A DNA stretch of 43,964 nt from Bacteroidota bacterium (GTDB taxonomy: Bacteria > Bacteroidota > Rhodothermia > Rhodothermales > UBA10348). The position numbers and the translations under genes are program-made. The notes beneath the pieces are model-generated. The model worked only from the letters and a program-made list of their open reading frames with translations, had not been told where the DNA came from and searched no databases. Location: assembly GCA_029262835.1 (NCBI GenBank), contig JAJCYQ010000005.1:1-43964 (forward strand). Reading direction: 5' to 3'. How positions within the stretch are numbered: the first letter of the stretch is position 1; every line of letters begins with the position of its first letter. Positions 8,809 to 17,915 of the stretch are shown one piece after another.

Positions 8809-9909
8809 TTACACGTCGCTGAGCAGCGCGTGATAATCGGTCGCGGTCATGTGGCGACGGCACGATGCGTTCGAGCCGTTCTCCGCCGCCAGGCGGGCCA
8901 GGTCGTCGTACAGGCCCGGATCCACACCCAGCCCCGCTACGTCCGGTAGTCCAAGAGCTCGCCGAAGAGCATCGAGTCGGTCAATGAACAACCTGGCAGC
9001 GTCACGGAGCCCGGCGCCCGAGACGAGGGCCGCGAGCGGCTCCTGGATTTCAGACTCGGTGTACCGGAGCACGGGCACGAGCAGGACCGCATTCAGAAGT
9101 CCGTGCGGCATGTCCAGTACGCCGCCAATGGCTTCGCTCAGGCAATGCACGGCGCCGACATCGGCGTTTCCGAAGGCCATGCCAGCGAGTGTCGAGCCCT
9201 CCATGAGCCGGAGCGTATCGCGCTCGCCGCCGCCGGCCATGGCTTCGAGCGCAGGGACGAGGCGTTGGAGCGCGGCGGCGGCGAGCGCGTCGGAGGTTGG
9301 ATTCGCAGCGCGACCAACGGCCGCTTCCACGGCGTGTGTCACGGCGTCCATGGCGGTCGAGGCGACGAGCCCGTCGGGGAGCGACGCGAGCAGGTCGGGA
9401 TCCACGAACGCCGCGGCCGCGAACATGCCATCGCCCTTGATGCTGATTTTGCGTTTCGTGGCCGGGTTGCTGACGACAGACACCCACGTGACTTCACTGC
9501 CCGTACCACAGGTCGTGGGAATGGCCAGAAACGGGGCGGCAGCGTGCTCGAACCGGTTTTTGCCTTCATAGTCGGCGATGGAGCCGGGGTTGGTGATGAG
9601 CATGGCCACGGCCTTCGCCGCATCGAGCACGCTGCCGCCTCCAAGCCCCACAACCACATCGACGCCGGCGTGGCGCGCCTCGCGCGCGAGCCGATCTATA
9701 TCCGCCACGCGCGGGTTGGGCCGCGTCGATGCGTCCGTCAGGACGGGGCGCGCGAGGCGCGCCACCATATCGGGCCACGGCGTGGCCTGCAGTCCGCTGT
9801 CGGTTACCAGGAGTACGCGTTCGGCCCGGAGCCGACGCAGCTCCCCGTCCAGTTCCGACAGGCAGCCCGGCGCCATGAAGACCCGGACCGGGAGACGAAA
9901 CGGCATCAT
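8809..9909 (-). CDS. Iron-containing alcohol dehydrogenase
   Basis: 366-residue type III alcohol dehydrogenase, an NAD(P)-dependent cytosolic enzyme. The nucleotide-binding string VGLGGGSVLDAAKA is at residues 87-100. The four metal ligands are intact: Asp188 and His192 in MDAVTHAVE, His255 in GAVHCLSEA, and His269 in MPHG. The length is normal. The substrate cannot be read from sequence; families of this type reduce or oxidise simple alcohols, lactaldehyde, glycerol and others. The ATG at 9909 overlaps the stop of the upstream protease gene by four bases, so it is translationally coupled to ctpA, an unusual partner. Confidence 0.92.
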   Translation of the reverse strand: MMPFRLPVRVFMAPGCLSELDGELRRLRAERVLLVTDSGLQATPWPDMVARLARPVLTDASTRPNPRVADIDRLAREARHAGVDVVVGLGGGSVLDAAKAVAMLITNPGSIADYEGKNRFEHAAAPFLAIPTTCGTGSEVTWVSVVSNPATKRKISIKGDGMFAAAAFVDPDLLASLPDGLVASTAMDAVTHAVEAAVGRAANPTSDALAAAALQRLVPALEAMAGGGERDTLRLMEGSTLAGMAFGNADVGAVHCLSEAIGGVLDMPHGLLNAVLLVPVLRYTESEIQEPLAALVSGAGLRDAARLFIDRLDALRRALGLPDVAGLGVDPGLYDDLARLAAENGSNASCRRHMTATDYHALLSDV

Positions 9910-11606
9910 TGTCCGCTTGAACCGCGTCCGTTCACGCCCTGACCGCTCGAGCCACCGCGCCTCACACCGCCCGTCGTGCCCCCATGGTACGCCGAGAGCG
10001 TCTCTGCGCCCGTCCAGAACGCGGGAAGCTCCGTGATCAGCGGGTCAATGGAGTTGAAAACCGGATACCACGCCTCACTCTGCCACAGTCGCTGGGCAAT
10101 CCGCCCCTTGAGAATGACCGTGAGCATATCGCGCGACGCTTCCACTTCGGTCACATCGACCTCACCCGCCTCGTCGACAAACGACACGAACCGGTCCCAA
10201 AGCTCCTCATCCACGCGGAACGTCGTCATGAACGCATCCTGCCTGTTTTCCCAGGTGGCTCGAAACGCGGCGCCGTCCGTGTCGAGCCAATCGCGCACGA
10301 AGAGGAAAGGAAGCCCCGCACGCAGCGTAGTCTCCACGCCCGGCGCGGCCAGGGGCGAAAGTGAATCGGGCGGGACGACGCGGTCGGGCATGACGCCGCC
10401 GCCTCCGTATACCATGCGTCCGTTCTCCGTTTCAAATCGAAGCGAGTCGGGAATGTCGGCCAGATAGGCGCTCGGATCGTAGGTCGCCTGCTCGAGGTCC
10501 GCGAATTTGCCTTCATAGTAGGACGTCTGCTCACCGTCCGTGTATGGCGTCTGGATAAGCCTTCCACTGGGCATGTAGTAGCGCGAAACGGTCATCTGCA
10601 GTACGCTTCCGTCGCGCAGTTGAAAGGGCCGCTGCACGAGCCCTTTTCCGAACGTACGCCGGCCCACGACGAGGGCGCGGTCATGATCCTGCAGCGCGCC
10701 GGCAATGATTTCACTGCCCGATGCTGTGCTCTCGTTGACGAGCACAATCACCGGCTCGGTCGTCAGCAGCCCACCGGGCGTAATACGGTCCACCTCATTC
10801 TCGCGCGGATCCCGTCCGCGCGTGTACACGATCGTGCCCTCGCCATCCAGCATTTCGTCGGCAATCGCGACGGCCGTCGCCTTGATTCCACCCGGGTTGT
10901 CGCGCAGGTCGAGCACGAGGCGCTCAAGGCCCTCTCGCTTGAGACGCGTGACATGCTCCACGAATTCGTCATGCGTCGTCATCGCAAATCGGCCAATGCG
11001 CACATACCCCGTCGTGGCATCCATCATGTACGCGGCATCGACGGAGTAGAGCGGGATGGATTCGCGGCGAATGGTGAATTCAATCGGCGCTTTCGTGCGC
11101 GGCCGCTGGACGGTGATCACGACATCGGTCTGGACCGGGCCTTTGATCATATTCTGGATGTCGAGGCTCCCGAGCCCCACAATACTCGAGTCGTCGACGG
11201 CAATCAGGCGGTCGCCCGGCATGAGGCCGACGCGCTCGCCTGGACCATCAGGAAGCGTATTCGTGACCTTCGCCGTGTCATCCTCGGCCGCTTCGAACCA
11301 GATTCCGATACCACCGAATTCACCGCGGTATTCATCCTGTACGCCGTTTATCCGCGATGCGTCGATGAACGTCGAATGGGGATCCAGGTCCTTGAGCATG
11401 GCACGGATAGCGTCTTCAGCGAGCTGCCGCGCATCTACATCATCTACATACTGCCGGTTGATCAGCAGAAAGGCATCTTCCAGCTTCTGCAGCTGCTCGA
11501 ACGTGTCGTCTTTCTCAAAAAAAGAGTTGACCGACAGACCGAGGCCCGTACCGGCTGCAAAGATGAGGAGCGTTGGGAGGAGGTAACTGACGAGACGTGC
11601 TTTCAT
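9906..11606 (-). CDS. ctpA: C-terminal processing serine protease (S41)
   Basis: Periplasmic tail-specific protease, 566 residues. It has an N-terminal membrane anchor or signal (residues about 7-27), a conserved helical stretch with LDPHSTFID, a PDZ domain (about 100-185, with FGGIGIWF and MPGDRLIAVD), and the S41 core. The catalytic dyad is Ser296 in ESTASGSE and Lys321 in RTFGKGLVQ, 25 residues apart as in the family. The last 25 residues are a Gly/Ser-rich tail. Expected role: trimming or degrading envelope proteins. It starts 55 bases from the divergent ECF sigma gene, whose operon also deals with envelope functions, suggesting shared control. Confidence 0.93.
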   Translation of the reverse strand: MKARLVSYLLPTLLIFAAGTGLGLSVNSFFEKDDTFEQLQKLEDAFLLINRQYVDDVDARQLAEDAIRAMLKDLDPHSTFIDASRINGVQDEYRGEFGGIGIWFEAAEDDTAKVTNTLPDGPGERVGLMPGDRLIAVDDSSIVGLGSLDIQNMIKGPVQTDVVITVQRPRTKAPIEFTIRRESIPLYSVDAAYMMDATTGYVRIGRFAMTTHDEFVEHVTRLKREGLERLVLDLRDNPGGIKATAVAIADEMLDGEGTIVYTRGRDPRENEVDRITPGGLLTTEPVIVLVNESTASGSEIIAGALQDHDRALVVGRRTFGKGLVQRPFQLRDGSVLQMTVSRYYMPSGRLIQTPYTDGEQTSYYEGKFADLEQATYDPSAYLADIPDSLRFETENGRMVYGGGGVMPDRVVPPDSLSPLAAPGVETTLRAGLPFLFVRDWLDTDGAAFRATWENRQDAFMTTFRVDEELWDRFVSFVDEAGEVDVTEVEASRDMLTVILKGRIAQRLWQSEAWYPVFNSIDPLITELPAFWTGAETLSAYHGGTTGGVRRGGSSGQGVNGRGSSGQ

Positions 11607-11632
11607 GCGGCTGGCGTGTTTTCAGGGCCGGT

Positions 11633-11650
11633 TGTTACGCGGATGTAACC
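11633..11650. promoter_or_regulatory. GTTAC-6-GTAAC inverted repeat between ctpA and the ECF sigma gene
   Basis: In the 55-base divergent gap, GTTAC (11634-11638) and GTAAC (11645-11649) form an inverted repeat with a six-base spacer. AAC-containing -35 elements are common for ECF sigma factors, so each arm could be the -35 of one divergent promoter, or the pair could be an operator. No matching -10 elements could be assigned with confidence. Confidence 0.3.
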
Positions 11651-11661
11651 TTTCTGATTCC

Positions 11662-12219
11662 ATGTGCGTTTTGAGGACACAGACCATCTTTGGCGCCGTG
11701 TCCCCATCCGCATTCAATCAGATCGTAGCATACCACCGCCCGCGCATTTTCGCGCTTGCGTGGCACATCCTGTCTGACAGGGAAGAGGCGGCAGATGTTA
11801 CGCAGACCGTCTTCATCCGCCTGTGGGATCGCCAAGCGGAGATCGACATGGATCGGGTAGATGCGTGGCTCCTGCGCGTAGCACGCAATGCGGCCATCGA
11901 CGCGTGGCGCCGGCGGCGAACGCGCGAAGGGGTACTCTCGACCGATACGGATGCCGTTGAGCAGTTGGCGGCGGCTCACCAGGAGTCGCCGGATGCTGGC
12001 GTGGCATCTTCCGAATTTCGCGGGCGGCTCCGGATTGCTGTGGGCCAGCTGCCTGAGCCGCAGCGCAGCATCGTCGTCCTGCGCGAAATCGAGGGCTACC
12101 AGTACGACGAGATCGCCGACACCCTGGACCTGCCTCTGAACACGGTCAAAGTCTACCTGCACCGCGCCCGGCGCAGGCTGAGAGAGACGCTGAGAGTTTA
12201 TTCCCCTGAAAACGCATGA
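11662..12219 (+). CDS. ECF-type RNA polymerase sigma factor
   Basis: Group 4 sigma factor of about 185 residues. Region 2 is seen as YHRPRIFALAWHILSDREEAADVTQ, split by its typical helices, followed by VFIRLWDR and WLLRVARNAAIDAWRR. Region 4 is seen as LPEPQRSIVVLREIEGY, then YDEIADTLDLPLNTVKVYLHRARRRL. The ATG at 11662 is chosen because it begins just before conserved region 2; an in-frame ATG at 11605 would overlap the divergent ctpA start. Its stop overlaps the next ATG (ATGA), coupling it to the putative anti-sigma gene. It probably activates its own operon and perhaps ctpA. Confidence 0.92.
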   Translation: MCVLRTQTIFGAVSPSAFNQIVAYHRPRIFALAWHILSDREEAADVTQTVFIRLWDRQAEIDMDRVDAWLLRVARNAAIDAWRRRRTREGVLSTDTDAVEQLAAAHQESPDAGVASSEFRGRLRIAVGQLPEPQRSIVVLREIEGYQYDEIADTLDLPLNTVKVYLHRARRRLRETLRVYSPENA

Positions 12220-12734
12220 CGGTGCTGACTCAAAACGAACGCAACTGGTGGCTCGAGCGGCTCGATGCCGCGATCGACGGCGATCTCCCGGAGGCTGAGA
12301 GGGAGCGCTTCATGGAAATGGCGGCGCTCGACCCCCTTCTGGCCGACGAGTGGGCGCTCGCGGAGGCCATGCGCAGTGCACTGGCCTCGGAGCATGTGCC
12401 CGCCTGCCCGGCGCGTGTCGACGCGGCCATCGAAGCCCACGTACGGGCATCGCTCCAGCGCGAACGCGGAGGCAGGGGGGCGCGAGCCGATCGCGCCCCG
12501 AAACGCACGCTCCGGCCTGCGGCGCTCTGGAGTTCCGTGGCCGCGGTCATTGTTCTCACCATCGTTGCCGTTGTCATGATTCAGCCAGCCCCCGAGACGA
12601 ATTTTCCGGCGGGTGCGCCGACGGCGAGCGTCGACCGCGCGAAGCAGGACGTTCAGTGGGCGCTCGCATTCGTATCGGATGTTGGAGGGGCTGCAGGCCA
12701 TTCGGTCGGCCTGGGCGGAGGGGAAAACCAGTGA
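12216..12734 (+). CDS. Putative anti-sigma factor, single-span membrane protein
   Basis: 172 residues. A cytoplasmic N-terminal helical domain (NERNWWLERLDAAIDGDLP, then LPEAERERFMEM and LLADEWALAEAMRSAL) resembles the sigma-binding helices of anti-sigma proteins. The zinc His-x3-Cys-x2-Cys motif is absent. One membrane segment spans about residues 103-122, and a short Gly-rich periplasmic tail follows. The four-base overlap with the sigma gene and the GTGA overlap with the following gene define a tight trio. The anti-sigma function is inferred from topology and position. Confidence 0.75.
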   Translation: MTVLTQNERNWWLERLDAAIDGDLPEAERERFMEMAALDPLLADEWALAEAMRSALASEHVPACPARVDAAIEAHVRASLQRERGGRGARADRAPKRTLRPAALWSSVAAVIVLTIVAVVMIQPAPETNFPAGAPTASVDRAKQDVQWALAFVSDVGGAAGHSVGLGGGENQ

Positions 12735-13321
12735 GCGCCGTATCCATCATATCTGACAGGACGCTGTTGTGCGGCACGCGGCTTCGGGTGCTTTTTGTGG
12801 TGGGGCTGCTGGTGGCGCTCGTCGGCGGGCTCTCGGCCCGCGAGGCCGCAGCGCAGACCGTGCGTAGCCATCCGGGCTACGTGGACCTCGCTGCCCTCGG
12901 AAACCTGGACGACGTGTTCAGTACCGCCCCGACGGTCGAAGTCAATGTGGAGGGAGCCCTGCTGAAGTTGGTCGTGGAGGCCTCGCGTGCCGATGATCCG
13001 GAACTGGCCGACCTGCTCGAGCGGCTCGAAGGACTCTTCGTTCGGGGGTATCCGGCATCGGGCGCCTCTGGCGGACGCATTCGCGACCGGATGGGACTTA
13101 TGGGGACCATGCTCGCCGAGGACGGTTGGCAGACCATCGTATCGATATCCGAACGCGACCAGTTCGTGCGCATGTTCGCCCGTTCGGGCGCAGAAGGCAT
13201 AGTCGGCCTTGTGGTGATGTCGCTCGATGAGGAAGCCGTCTTCCTGAATATTGTGGGCGATGTCGATCCCGAACAGATTGGCCGCATCGGAAGCCGATTC
13301 CGCATCGCGACCGGCCTGTAG
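12731..13321 (+). CDS. Exported DUF4252-like protein
   Basis: 196 residues from a GTG start at 12731, preceded by a good Shine-Dalgarno (GGAGGGG, 12717-12723) and overlapping the anti-sigma stop as GTGA. The frame is open far upstream, but only this start gives a signal peptide (LRVLFVVGLLVALVGGL, cleavage near AAAQ). The mature part contains HPGYVDLAALG, then VEVNVEGALLKLV, and a C-terminal VVMSLDEEAVFLNIVGDVDPEQ, typical of DUF4252 proteins, which in Bacteroidota often follow an ECF sigma and an anti-sigma gene. Function unknown; probably an envelope protein in the regulon of its sigma factor. Confidence 0.82.
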   Translation: MSAVSIISDRTLLCGTRLRVLFVVGLLVALVGGLSAREAAAQTVRSHPGYVDLAALGNLDDVFSTAPTVEVNVEGALLKLVVEASRADDPELADLLERLEGLFVRGYPASGASGGRIRDRMGLMGTMLAEDGWQTIVSISERDQFVRMFARSGAEGIVGLVVMSLDEEAVFLNIVGDVDPEQIGRIGSRFRIATGL

Positions 13322-13381
13322 AAACCGCTCGCGCCGTGTGCCGTAGTCATGCGCTGACCCACAACCCTCTTCGGTAACAGC

Positions 13382-13981
13382 ATGAACATCGGTAAATATA
13401 TCCTTGTCGGTATTGTTCTTGTCATAGGATTTGGCCTTTTCAGCAGCATTGGCACGTATAATGGTCTGGTGGATGCGGAGGAAGGTGTCTCACAGGCCTG
13501 GGCCAACGTCGAGACCAACTACCAGCGCCGCTCGGACCTGATTCCGAATCTGGTGAGCACCGTGCAGGGCGCGGCGGACTTCGAGCAGGAGACGCTGGAG
13601 GCCGTGACGAGTGCCCGCGCACGGGCCACGTCCATCAATCTGGATGCATCGGACTTGTCCGATCCGGCCCAGCTCGAAGAGTTCATGGCGGCGCAGGAAG
13701 GGCTCTCTGGCGCGCTTGGGCGCCTGCTCATGGTGACGGAGAACTATCCGGAGCTGCGCGCGACCGAGGCGTTCCGTGACCTGCAGAGTCAGCTCGAAGG
13801 CACCGAGAACCGGATTTCGGTGGCCCGTCGGGACTACAACGCCGCCGTAACCGCCTACAATCAGCGCGTACGTCGTTTCCCGGGGTCCCTCGTAGCAGGC
13901 ATAACCGGTTTTGATCGCCGGACCCCCTTCGAGGCCCAGGCTGGCGCTGAAAAAGCACCTGAGGTTGACTTCGGTTCGTGA
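13382..13981 (+). CDS. lemA: LemA family protein
   Basis: 199-residue LemA protein with one N-terminal membrane segment (about residues 5-22) and a long helical domain outside it. Family strings are YNGLVDAEEGVSQAWANVE, YQRRSDLIPNLVSTVQG, LLMVTENYPELRA, and ARRDYNAAVTAYN near the end. Length is normal. The family has no settled biochemical role but very often sits beside TPM-domain genes and HtpX, and both occur here. Its stop overlaps a GTG start of the next gene. Confidence 0.95.
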   Translation: MNIGKYILVGIVLVIGFGLFSSIGTYNGLVDAEEGVSQAWANVETNYQRRSDLIPNLVSTVQGAADFEQETLEAVTSARARATSINLDASDLSDPAQLEEFMAAQEGLSGALGRLLMVTENYPELRATEAFRDLQSQLEGTENRISVARRDYNAAVTAYNQRVRRFPGSLVAGITGFDRRTPFEAQAGAEKAPEVDFGS

Positions 13982-14829
13982 GTCGGCGCCCGGCCACATA
14001 CCAGCGCATGTCTTCGTATCCGTCTTTCTCGCCGGTTATGCTGCTCGCCGCTGCCTTCGTGGTAGCGGTGGCATCGCTTGTGATGGCGCCGGGCAGCCAT
14101 GCCCAGCAGATCCGCACACTGGCTCCGACGGGCAAGTGGGTAACGGATGACGGAGAATTTCTGACGCCGCTCGAAGAAGAGCAGTTGTCCCGGCGTCTCG
14201 CGGGGTATGCCGACACGACGTCCACGCAGATCGTGATTGTGACGCTCGAGGATCTCGGCGGGTACGCGGCCATGGACTATGCTACGCAGCTGGGTCGCGA
14301 CTGGGGCGTTGGCACAGAGGGCGCCGACAATGGGCTGGTCATCCTGGTATCGCGCGAAGAGCGGGAGCTCTTCCTGGCGACGGGTTTCGGACTCGAGGGG
14401 CTGGTGACCGACGCCATGGCCGCTCGTATTGTGCGCAATATCATGAAACCTGCCTTTCGGGAGGGCGATTTCCACGGGGGGCTGGATGGCGCGGTGACGG
14501 CCGTCATGGGCCTGGCATCGGGCGTTTTCACAGCAGCGGACGTTGAAGCCTCCGAGCGGAGAACAGATTCAGGACGCGGAACACCGGTTCTTGGTTATAT
14601 CATTTTCATTTTTGTGTTTTTCCTGATATCATCTGTGCGTCGCCGCGGGGGTGGCGGTCCCGGAAAAGGGGTCCGTCGCCGGCACCATGGCATGCCCATC
14701 GTATTCTGGGGTGGCATGGGCGGACTCGGAGGCCACGGCTCGTCCGGTAGTTTCGGTGGAGGTTTCGGTGGAGGCTTCGGCGGAATGGGCGGAGGATTCG
14801 GTGGCGGAGGAGCCGGCGGGGGCTGGTAG
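13978..14829 (+). CDS. TPM-domain membrane protein (YgcG family)
   Basis: 283 residues from the GTG at 13978, which overlaps the lemA stop; an in-frame ATG at 14008 is an alternative. A signal segment (about residues 16-40, ending SHAQQ) is followed by the TPM domain (about 45-180), including STQIVIVTLEDL, DWGVGTEGADNGLVILVS and RELFLATGFGLEG. A second membrane span (about 203-218) and a strongly Gly-rich tail (FGGGFGGGFGGMGGG type) follow. The LemA-TPM pair is a widespread conserved neighbour set; a role in photosystem or respiratory complex upkeep is known only for plant relatives. Confidence 0.9.
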   Translation: MSRRPATYQRMSSYPSFSPVMLLAAAFVVAVASLVMAPGSHAQQIRTLAPTGKWVTDDGEFLTPLEEEQLSRRLAGYADTTSTQIVIVTLEDLGGYAAMDYATQLGRDWGVGTEGADNGLVILVSREERELFLATGFGLEGLVTDAMAARIVRNIMKPAFREGDFHGGLDGAVTAVMGLASGVFTAADVEASERRTDSGRGTPVLGYIIFIFVFFLISSVRRRGGGGPGKGVRRRHHGMPIVFWGGMGGLGGHGSSGSFGGGFGGGFGGMGGGFGGGGAGGGW

Positions 14830-14882
14830 GAGGCACATGGATTCATGGGCACACGATGCGTTGAACAGCGTAGAAAACTGAC

Positions 14883-15206
14883 ATGTCCAGGCTCGATCAA
14901 CTTTTGGCATTCCATGCAGACGATCCGGACGACTCGTTCGTCCGCTTCGCGCTCGCGGCCGAGTACGTCAAGCTCGGCCGTCTTGACGCCGCCCTCGAGA
15001 TGTTCGAGGCCCTTATGCGGGATGATCCCAGGTATGTTGGCACGTATTACCACCTCGGTAAATTGTATGAGCGACTTGGACGCACACAGGATGCCATTTC
15101 CACGTACAGGGCCGGCATGGATCGGGCCATGGAAGTCACTGACTTTCATGCACGGTCCGAGTTGCAGTCGGCGTTGCTGGAACTGCAGGGCCTCGGTGCG
15201 GACTGA
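14883..15206 (+). CDS. Small tetratricopeptide-repeat protein
   Basis: 107-residue soluble protein with two TPR-like helical pairs: FVRFALAAEYVKLGRLDAAL with EMFEALMRDDP, then YVGTYYHLGKLYERLGRTQD and AISTYRAGMD. There is no signal peptide, so it is likely cytoplasmic and an adaptor by protein-protein contact. It lies 53 bases after the TPM gene and 19 bases before the best start of the LysM gene, within the envelope block. The partner is unknown. Confidence 0.85.
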   Translation: MSRLDQLLAFHADDPDDSFVRFALAAEYVKLGRLDAALEMFEALMRDDPRYVGTYYHLGKLYERLGRTQDAISTYRAGMDRAMEVTDFHARSELQSALLELQGLGAD

Positions 15207-15225
15207 GGGCGGCGGGCTCGGGCCG

Positions 15226-16284
15226 GTGAGCTGTGTGCCAGCGTCGGCCTGGCGTGTCGGTATGCTCTCTTTGCTGATTTTTCTGGTGGCGCACATGGCT
15301 CCTGTGGCGGGTATTCGGGCGGCTGGTGTCCAGGCGGCTGCAGGCCAGACCACGGGTGACGCCGGTGCGGCGGCCGCGCCTGATACGACGTGGACGACGT
15401 ATACCGTACGGCCGGGCGATACACTTTTCGCCATTTCCCGCCTTCACGACGTGCCGGTCGACACGCTGCGCGCCTGGAACGCCGCCACCGCACGTAACCT
15501 GAGAGCGGGAACCGAGCTCCGCGTGGGCTACGAACTACCTGACGTGGCGCCGGACCCGGTGGATGCGGCGCGACCGGTGGATGTGGAGCAACTTGATGCG
15601 GACTCCACGCGTCTTACGCTGCTCGACGTCGTGTCCTCGTACGGACTCGCCGACAGTCTTCGCGCCTGGCAGCCGGATGCCGCCGCGTGGCTGGCTCAGA
15701 CGGCGGTGGAGCGGACGACTGCCGAGCGCCCGCCGCGCATACACGTCGTGACGGCGGGTGAAACACTCTTTGGCGTCAGCCGGACGTACGGCGTTGATTC
15801 CGACCGGCTGCGCGAGGCGAACAACATGACAGGTACCGGACTCAGGATTGGCCAGGAACTCCGTATTCCAGGCTCGGATGGATCGGTCACCGCCAGCGGG
15901 CTCGATGTACTGCCGCCTGTCCACGAAATCGTATCGGTTCTGGCGTGGCCATCGTCCTTCGACGGGCAGCAGCTCTCCAGTGGTGGCGCCTATGATCCGG
16001 CCGACTGGCTGGCCGGACACGGTGAGTGGCCGCTCGGCGCTGTGCTGCTGATCGAAAACCCGGCCAATGGGCGCATGGCGGTGGCCCGTGTGGCCGACCG
16101 CACGCCCGGCGCGGAACTCGGCATCCTGGATGTATCGCGCGCCGTCTACGAGGCGCTCGGACTGGAGTGCGTCGCGGATTCTGATGATACTGCGGCTTCT
16201 GACCGCGGTACTGCTGTCGATGGCGGCACGTTGGCGTCCTGCCGCGTCCGGGTCCGCCTGCTTCCGTGGAGCGTCAGCCAATGA
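15226..16284 (+). CDS. LysM protein with two LysM domains and RlpA-like C-terminus
   Basis: 352 residues from the GTG at 15226, preceded by GGGCGGCGGG. Other in-frame starts are a GTG at 15196 and an ATG at 15262. Signal segment: LSLLIFLVAHMAPVAG. LysM 1 covers about residues 58-101 (YTVRPGDTLFAISR) and LysM 2 about 172-215 (HVVTAGETLFGVSR); both bind glycan strands. Residues about 235-350 resemble the double-psi beta-barrel of RlpA-type proteins (GGAYDPADW, PLGAVLLIENPANGR, ARVADRTPG, LDVSRAVYEALG), but the catalytic Asp/His pair of lytic RlpA is not clearly placed. It is probably a periplasmic peptidoglycan-binding or remodelling factor. Confidence 0.85.
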   Translation: MSCVPASAWRVGMLSLLIFLVAHMAPVAGIRAAGVQAAAGQTTGDAGAAAAPDTTWTTYTVRPGDTLFAISRLHDVPVDTLRAWNAATARNLRAGTELRVGYELPDVAPDPVDAARPVDVEQLDADSTRLTLLDVVSSYGLADSLRAWQPDAAAWLAQTAVERTTAERPPRIHVVTAGETLFGVSRTYGVDSDRLREANNMTGTGLRIGQELRIPGSDGSVTASGLDVLPPVHEIVSVLAWPSSFDGQQLSSGGAYDPADWLAGHGEWPLGAVLLIENPANGRMAVARVADRTPGAELGILDVSRAVYEALGLECVADSDDTAASDRGTAVDGGTLASCRVRVRLLPWSVSQ

Positions 16285-17042
16285 ACCCTGTCAGGAGTCT
16301 ACGCGAACACACCGGGCGATATTTTGGTGCCACACGCTCGGCGACGTACGGTGTGCTGGCGGGTCTGCCGCTCTTCCTGCTCTACGAGACGTTCGTGATC
16401 CTCGTCAATGAGGGGCGCACCGAGCACATCCGCGTGGGCGCGGACGTCTGGATCAAGAATGTGCTGGCCTTTACGGGCCAGCCGACGCTCTTCGTAACAG
16501 CCGCGCTGCTCGGCGCCATCGGGGTCTACGTGGCCATTCGTGAGCGCCGGCGTCACATCCCGATACGAGCGTCCTGGTTCGGCCTGCTCGTAGCCGAGAG
16601 CATGGTCTACGCCGTCGTGCTGGCGCTCGTCGTGTCGACGCTTGTGGGCGCCGTATTCGGCCTGGACCTCGGCCTCATACCTGCCAACTCGGCCACGCCG
16701 CCCGGCCGCGTGACGCTCTTTGTGCTCTCCATCGGTGCTGGCCTCTATGAGGAGTTGGTCTTCCGTGTGGCGCTCGTGGGAGGGCTGTTCCTGCTGCTGC
16801 GCCGCTTCGTGAATGGTTCGCGAAAGGCCTACATCACGGCCGCGCTGATTGGTGCGTTCGTGTTCAGCCTGGTGCACTATATGGGACCTTACGGTGACCC
16901 TTTCCTGTTGTCCTCCTTCACGTTCCGGTTTCTTTTCGGTCTCGCTCTGAACGCGTTGTTCCTGGTGCGCGGATTCGGTGTCGCGGCGTGGACGCACGCC
17001 CTCTACGACGTCATGGTAGTGGCACAAATGCCTGGTTCCTGA
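16281..17042 (+). CDS. CPBP-family intramembrane glutamic endopeptidase
   Basis: 253-residue polytopic membrane protein of the ABI/CPBP type. Motif 1, EELVFR (Glu157, Glu158, Arg162), motif 2 with His in SLVHYMG, and the C-terminal WTHALYDV string are all present, so the intramembrane protease site looks complete. The start at 16281 overlaps the previous stop as ATGA. In bacteria such proteins cleave membrane substrates or confer bacteriocin immunity. Here the neighbours (HtpX, LemA, LysM) favour membrane or envelope quality control. Confidence 0.9.
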   Translation: MNPVRSLREHTGRYFGATRSATYGVLAGLPLFLLYETFVILVNEGRTEHIRVGADVWIKNVLAFTGQPTLFVTAALLGAIGVYVAIRERRRHIPIRASWFGLLVAESMVYAVVLALVVSTLVGAVFGLDLGLIPANSATPPGRVTLFVLSIGAGLYEELVFRVALVGGLFLLLRRFVNGSRKAYITAALIGAFVFSLVHYMGPYGDPFLLSSFTFRFLFGLALNALFLVRGFGVAAWTHALYDVMVVAQMPGS

Positions 17043-17083
17043 CGTATACACGGCCATACCCGAACCATCCCGTACCGAATTCG

Positions 17084-17914
17084 ATGAACGCGCTCAGAAC
17101 CTCGGCCCTGATGGCCGCCCTTATTGTGCTTTTTGCCCTGTTGGGCCAGGCCGTCGGCGGTAACAGCGGCATGATGATTGCCTTTGCTGTCGCGGTAGCC
17201 ATGAACTTCGGCAGCTACTGGTTTTCCGACAAAATCGTTCTCAAGATGTACAAGGCGTCGGAAGTATCGCGCAGCGACGCGCCGGAACTGGTTGACATGG
17301 TGGACCGGCTGCGCCAGAATGCCAATCTGCCCATGCCACGGGTCTACGTCATACCGTCGGATCAGCCCAATGCCTTTGCTACCGGCCGAAATCCAGAACA
17401 CTCTGCCGTCGCCGTCACAAACGGCGTGGTGCGTCTGCTGTCGAAAGATGAGCTCGAAGGCGTTATTGCGCACGAACTGGCCCATATCCAGAACCGCGAC
17501 ATACTGACAAGTTCGATTGCCGCCACGGTGGCCGCTGCCATCACCATGCTGGCCCGGTTTGCCTTCTTTTTCGGTGGCGGCGACCGGGATCGAGGCGGAG
17601 CGGTCGCATCCATACTGATGCTCATTCTGGCGCCCATCGCGGCCATGATGATCCAGATGGCTATTTCGAGATCACGGGAGTTCGCGGCGGACAGGGATGG
17701 CGCGACGATCTGCGGAAAACCGCAGGCGCTTGCGTCGGCGCTTCAGCGTCTGCAGTCGGGCGCCGAACATGTGCAGATGCAGGCCAATCCGTCGACTGCC
17801 CACATGTTTATTGTGAACCCGCTCTCCGGGGTCATGGGCGGCATGCGCGCACTGTTCTCGACGCATCCGCCAACGGAGGACCGCATTCGGCGCCTCATGG
17901 ACATGCGGGTCTGA
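17084..17914 (+). CDS. htpX: HtpX membrane zinc metalloprotease
   Basis: 276-residue M48 protease that degrades damaged inner-membrane proteins. The ATG at 17084 is chosen because it starts the two N-terminal membrane segments (about residues 5-22 and 28-46). The zinc motif HELAH is His130-Glu131-His134, with the third ligand expected in [11 protein letters not shown]. Two further membrane stretches lie between (about 146-163 and 173-196). The C-terminal [13 protein letters not shown] is typical. The length matches the family. It is in the same direction as, and 41 bases after, the CPBP protease gene. Confidence 0.95.
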   Translation: MNALRTSALMAALIVLFALLGQAVGGNSGMMIAFAVAVAMNFGSYWFSDKIVLKMYKASEVSRSDAPELVDMVDRLRQNANLPMPRVYVIPSDQPNAFATGRNPEHSAVAVTNGVVRLLSKDELEGVIAHELAHIQNRDILTSSIAATVAAAITMLARFAFFFGGGDRDRGGAVASILMLILAPIAAMMIQMAISRSREFAADRDGATICGKPQALASALQRLQSGAEHVQMQANPSTAHMFIVNPLSGVMGGMRALFSTHPPTEDRIRRLMDMRV

Positions 17915-17915
17915 C

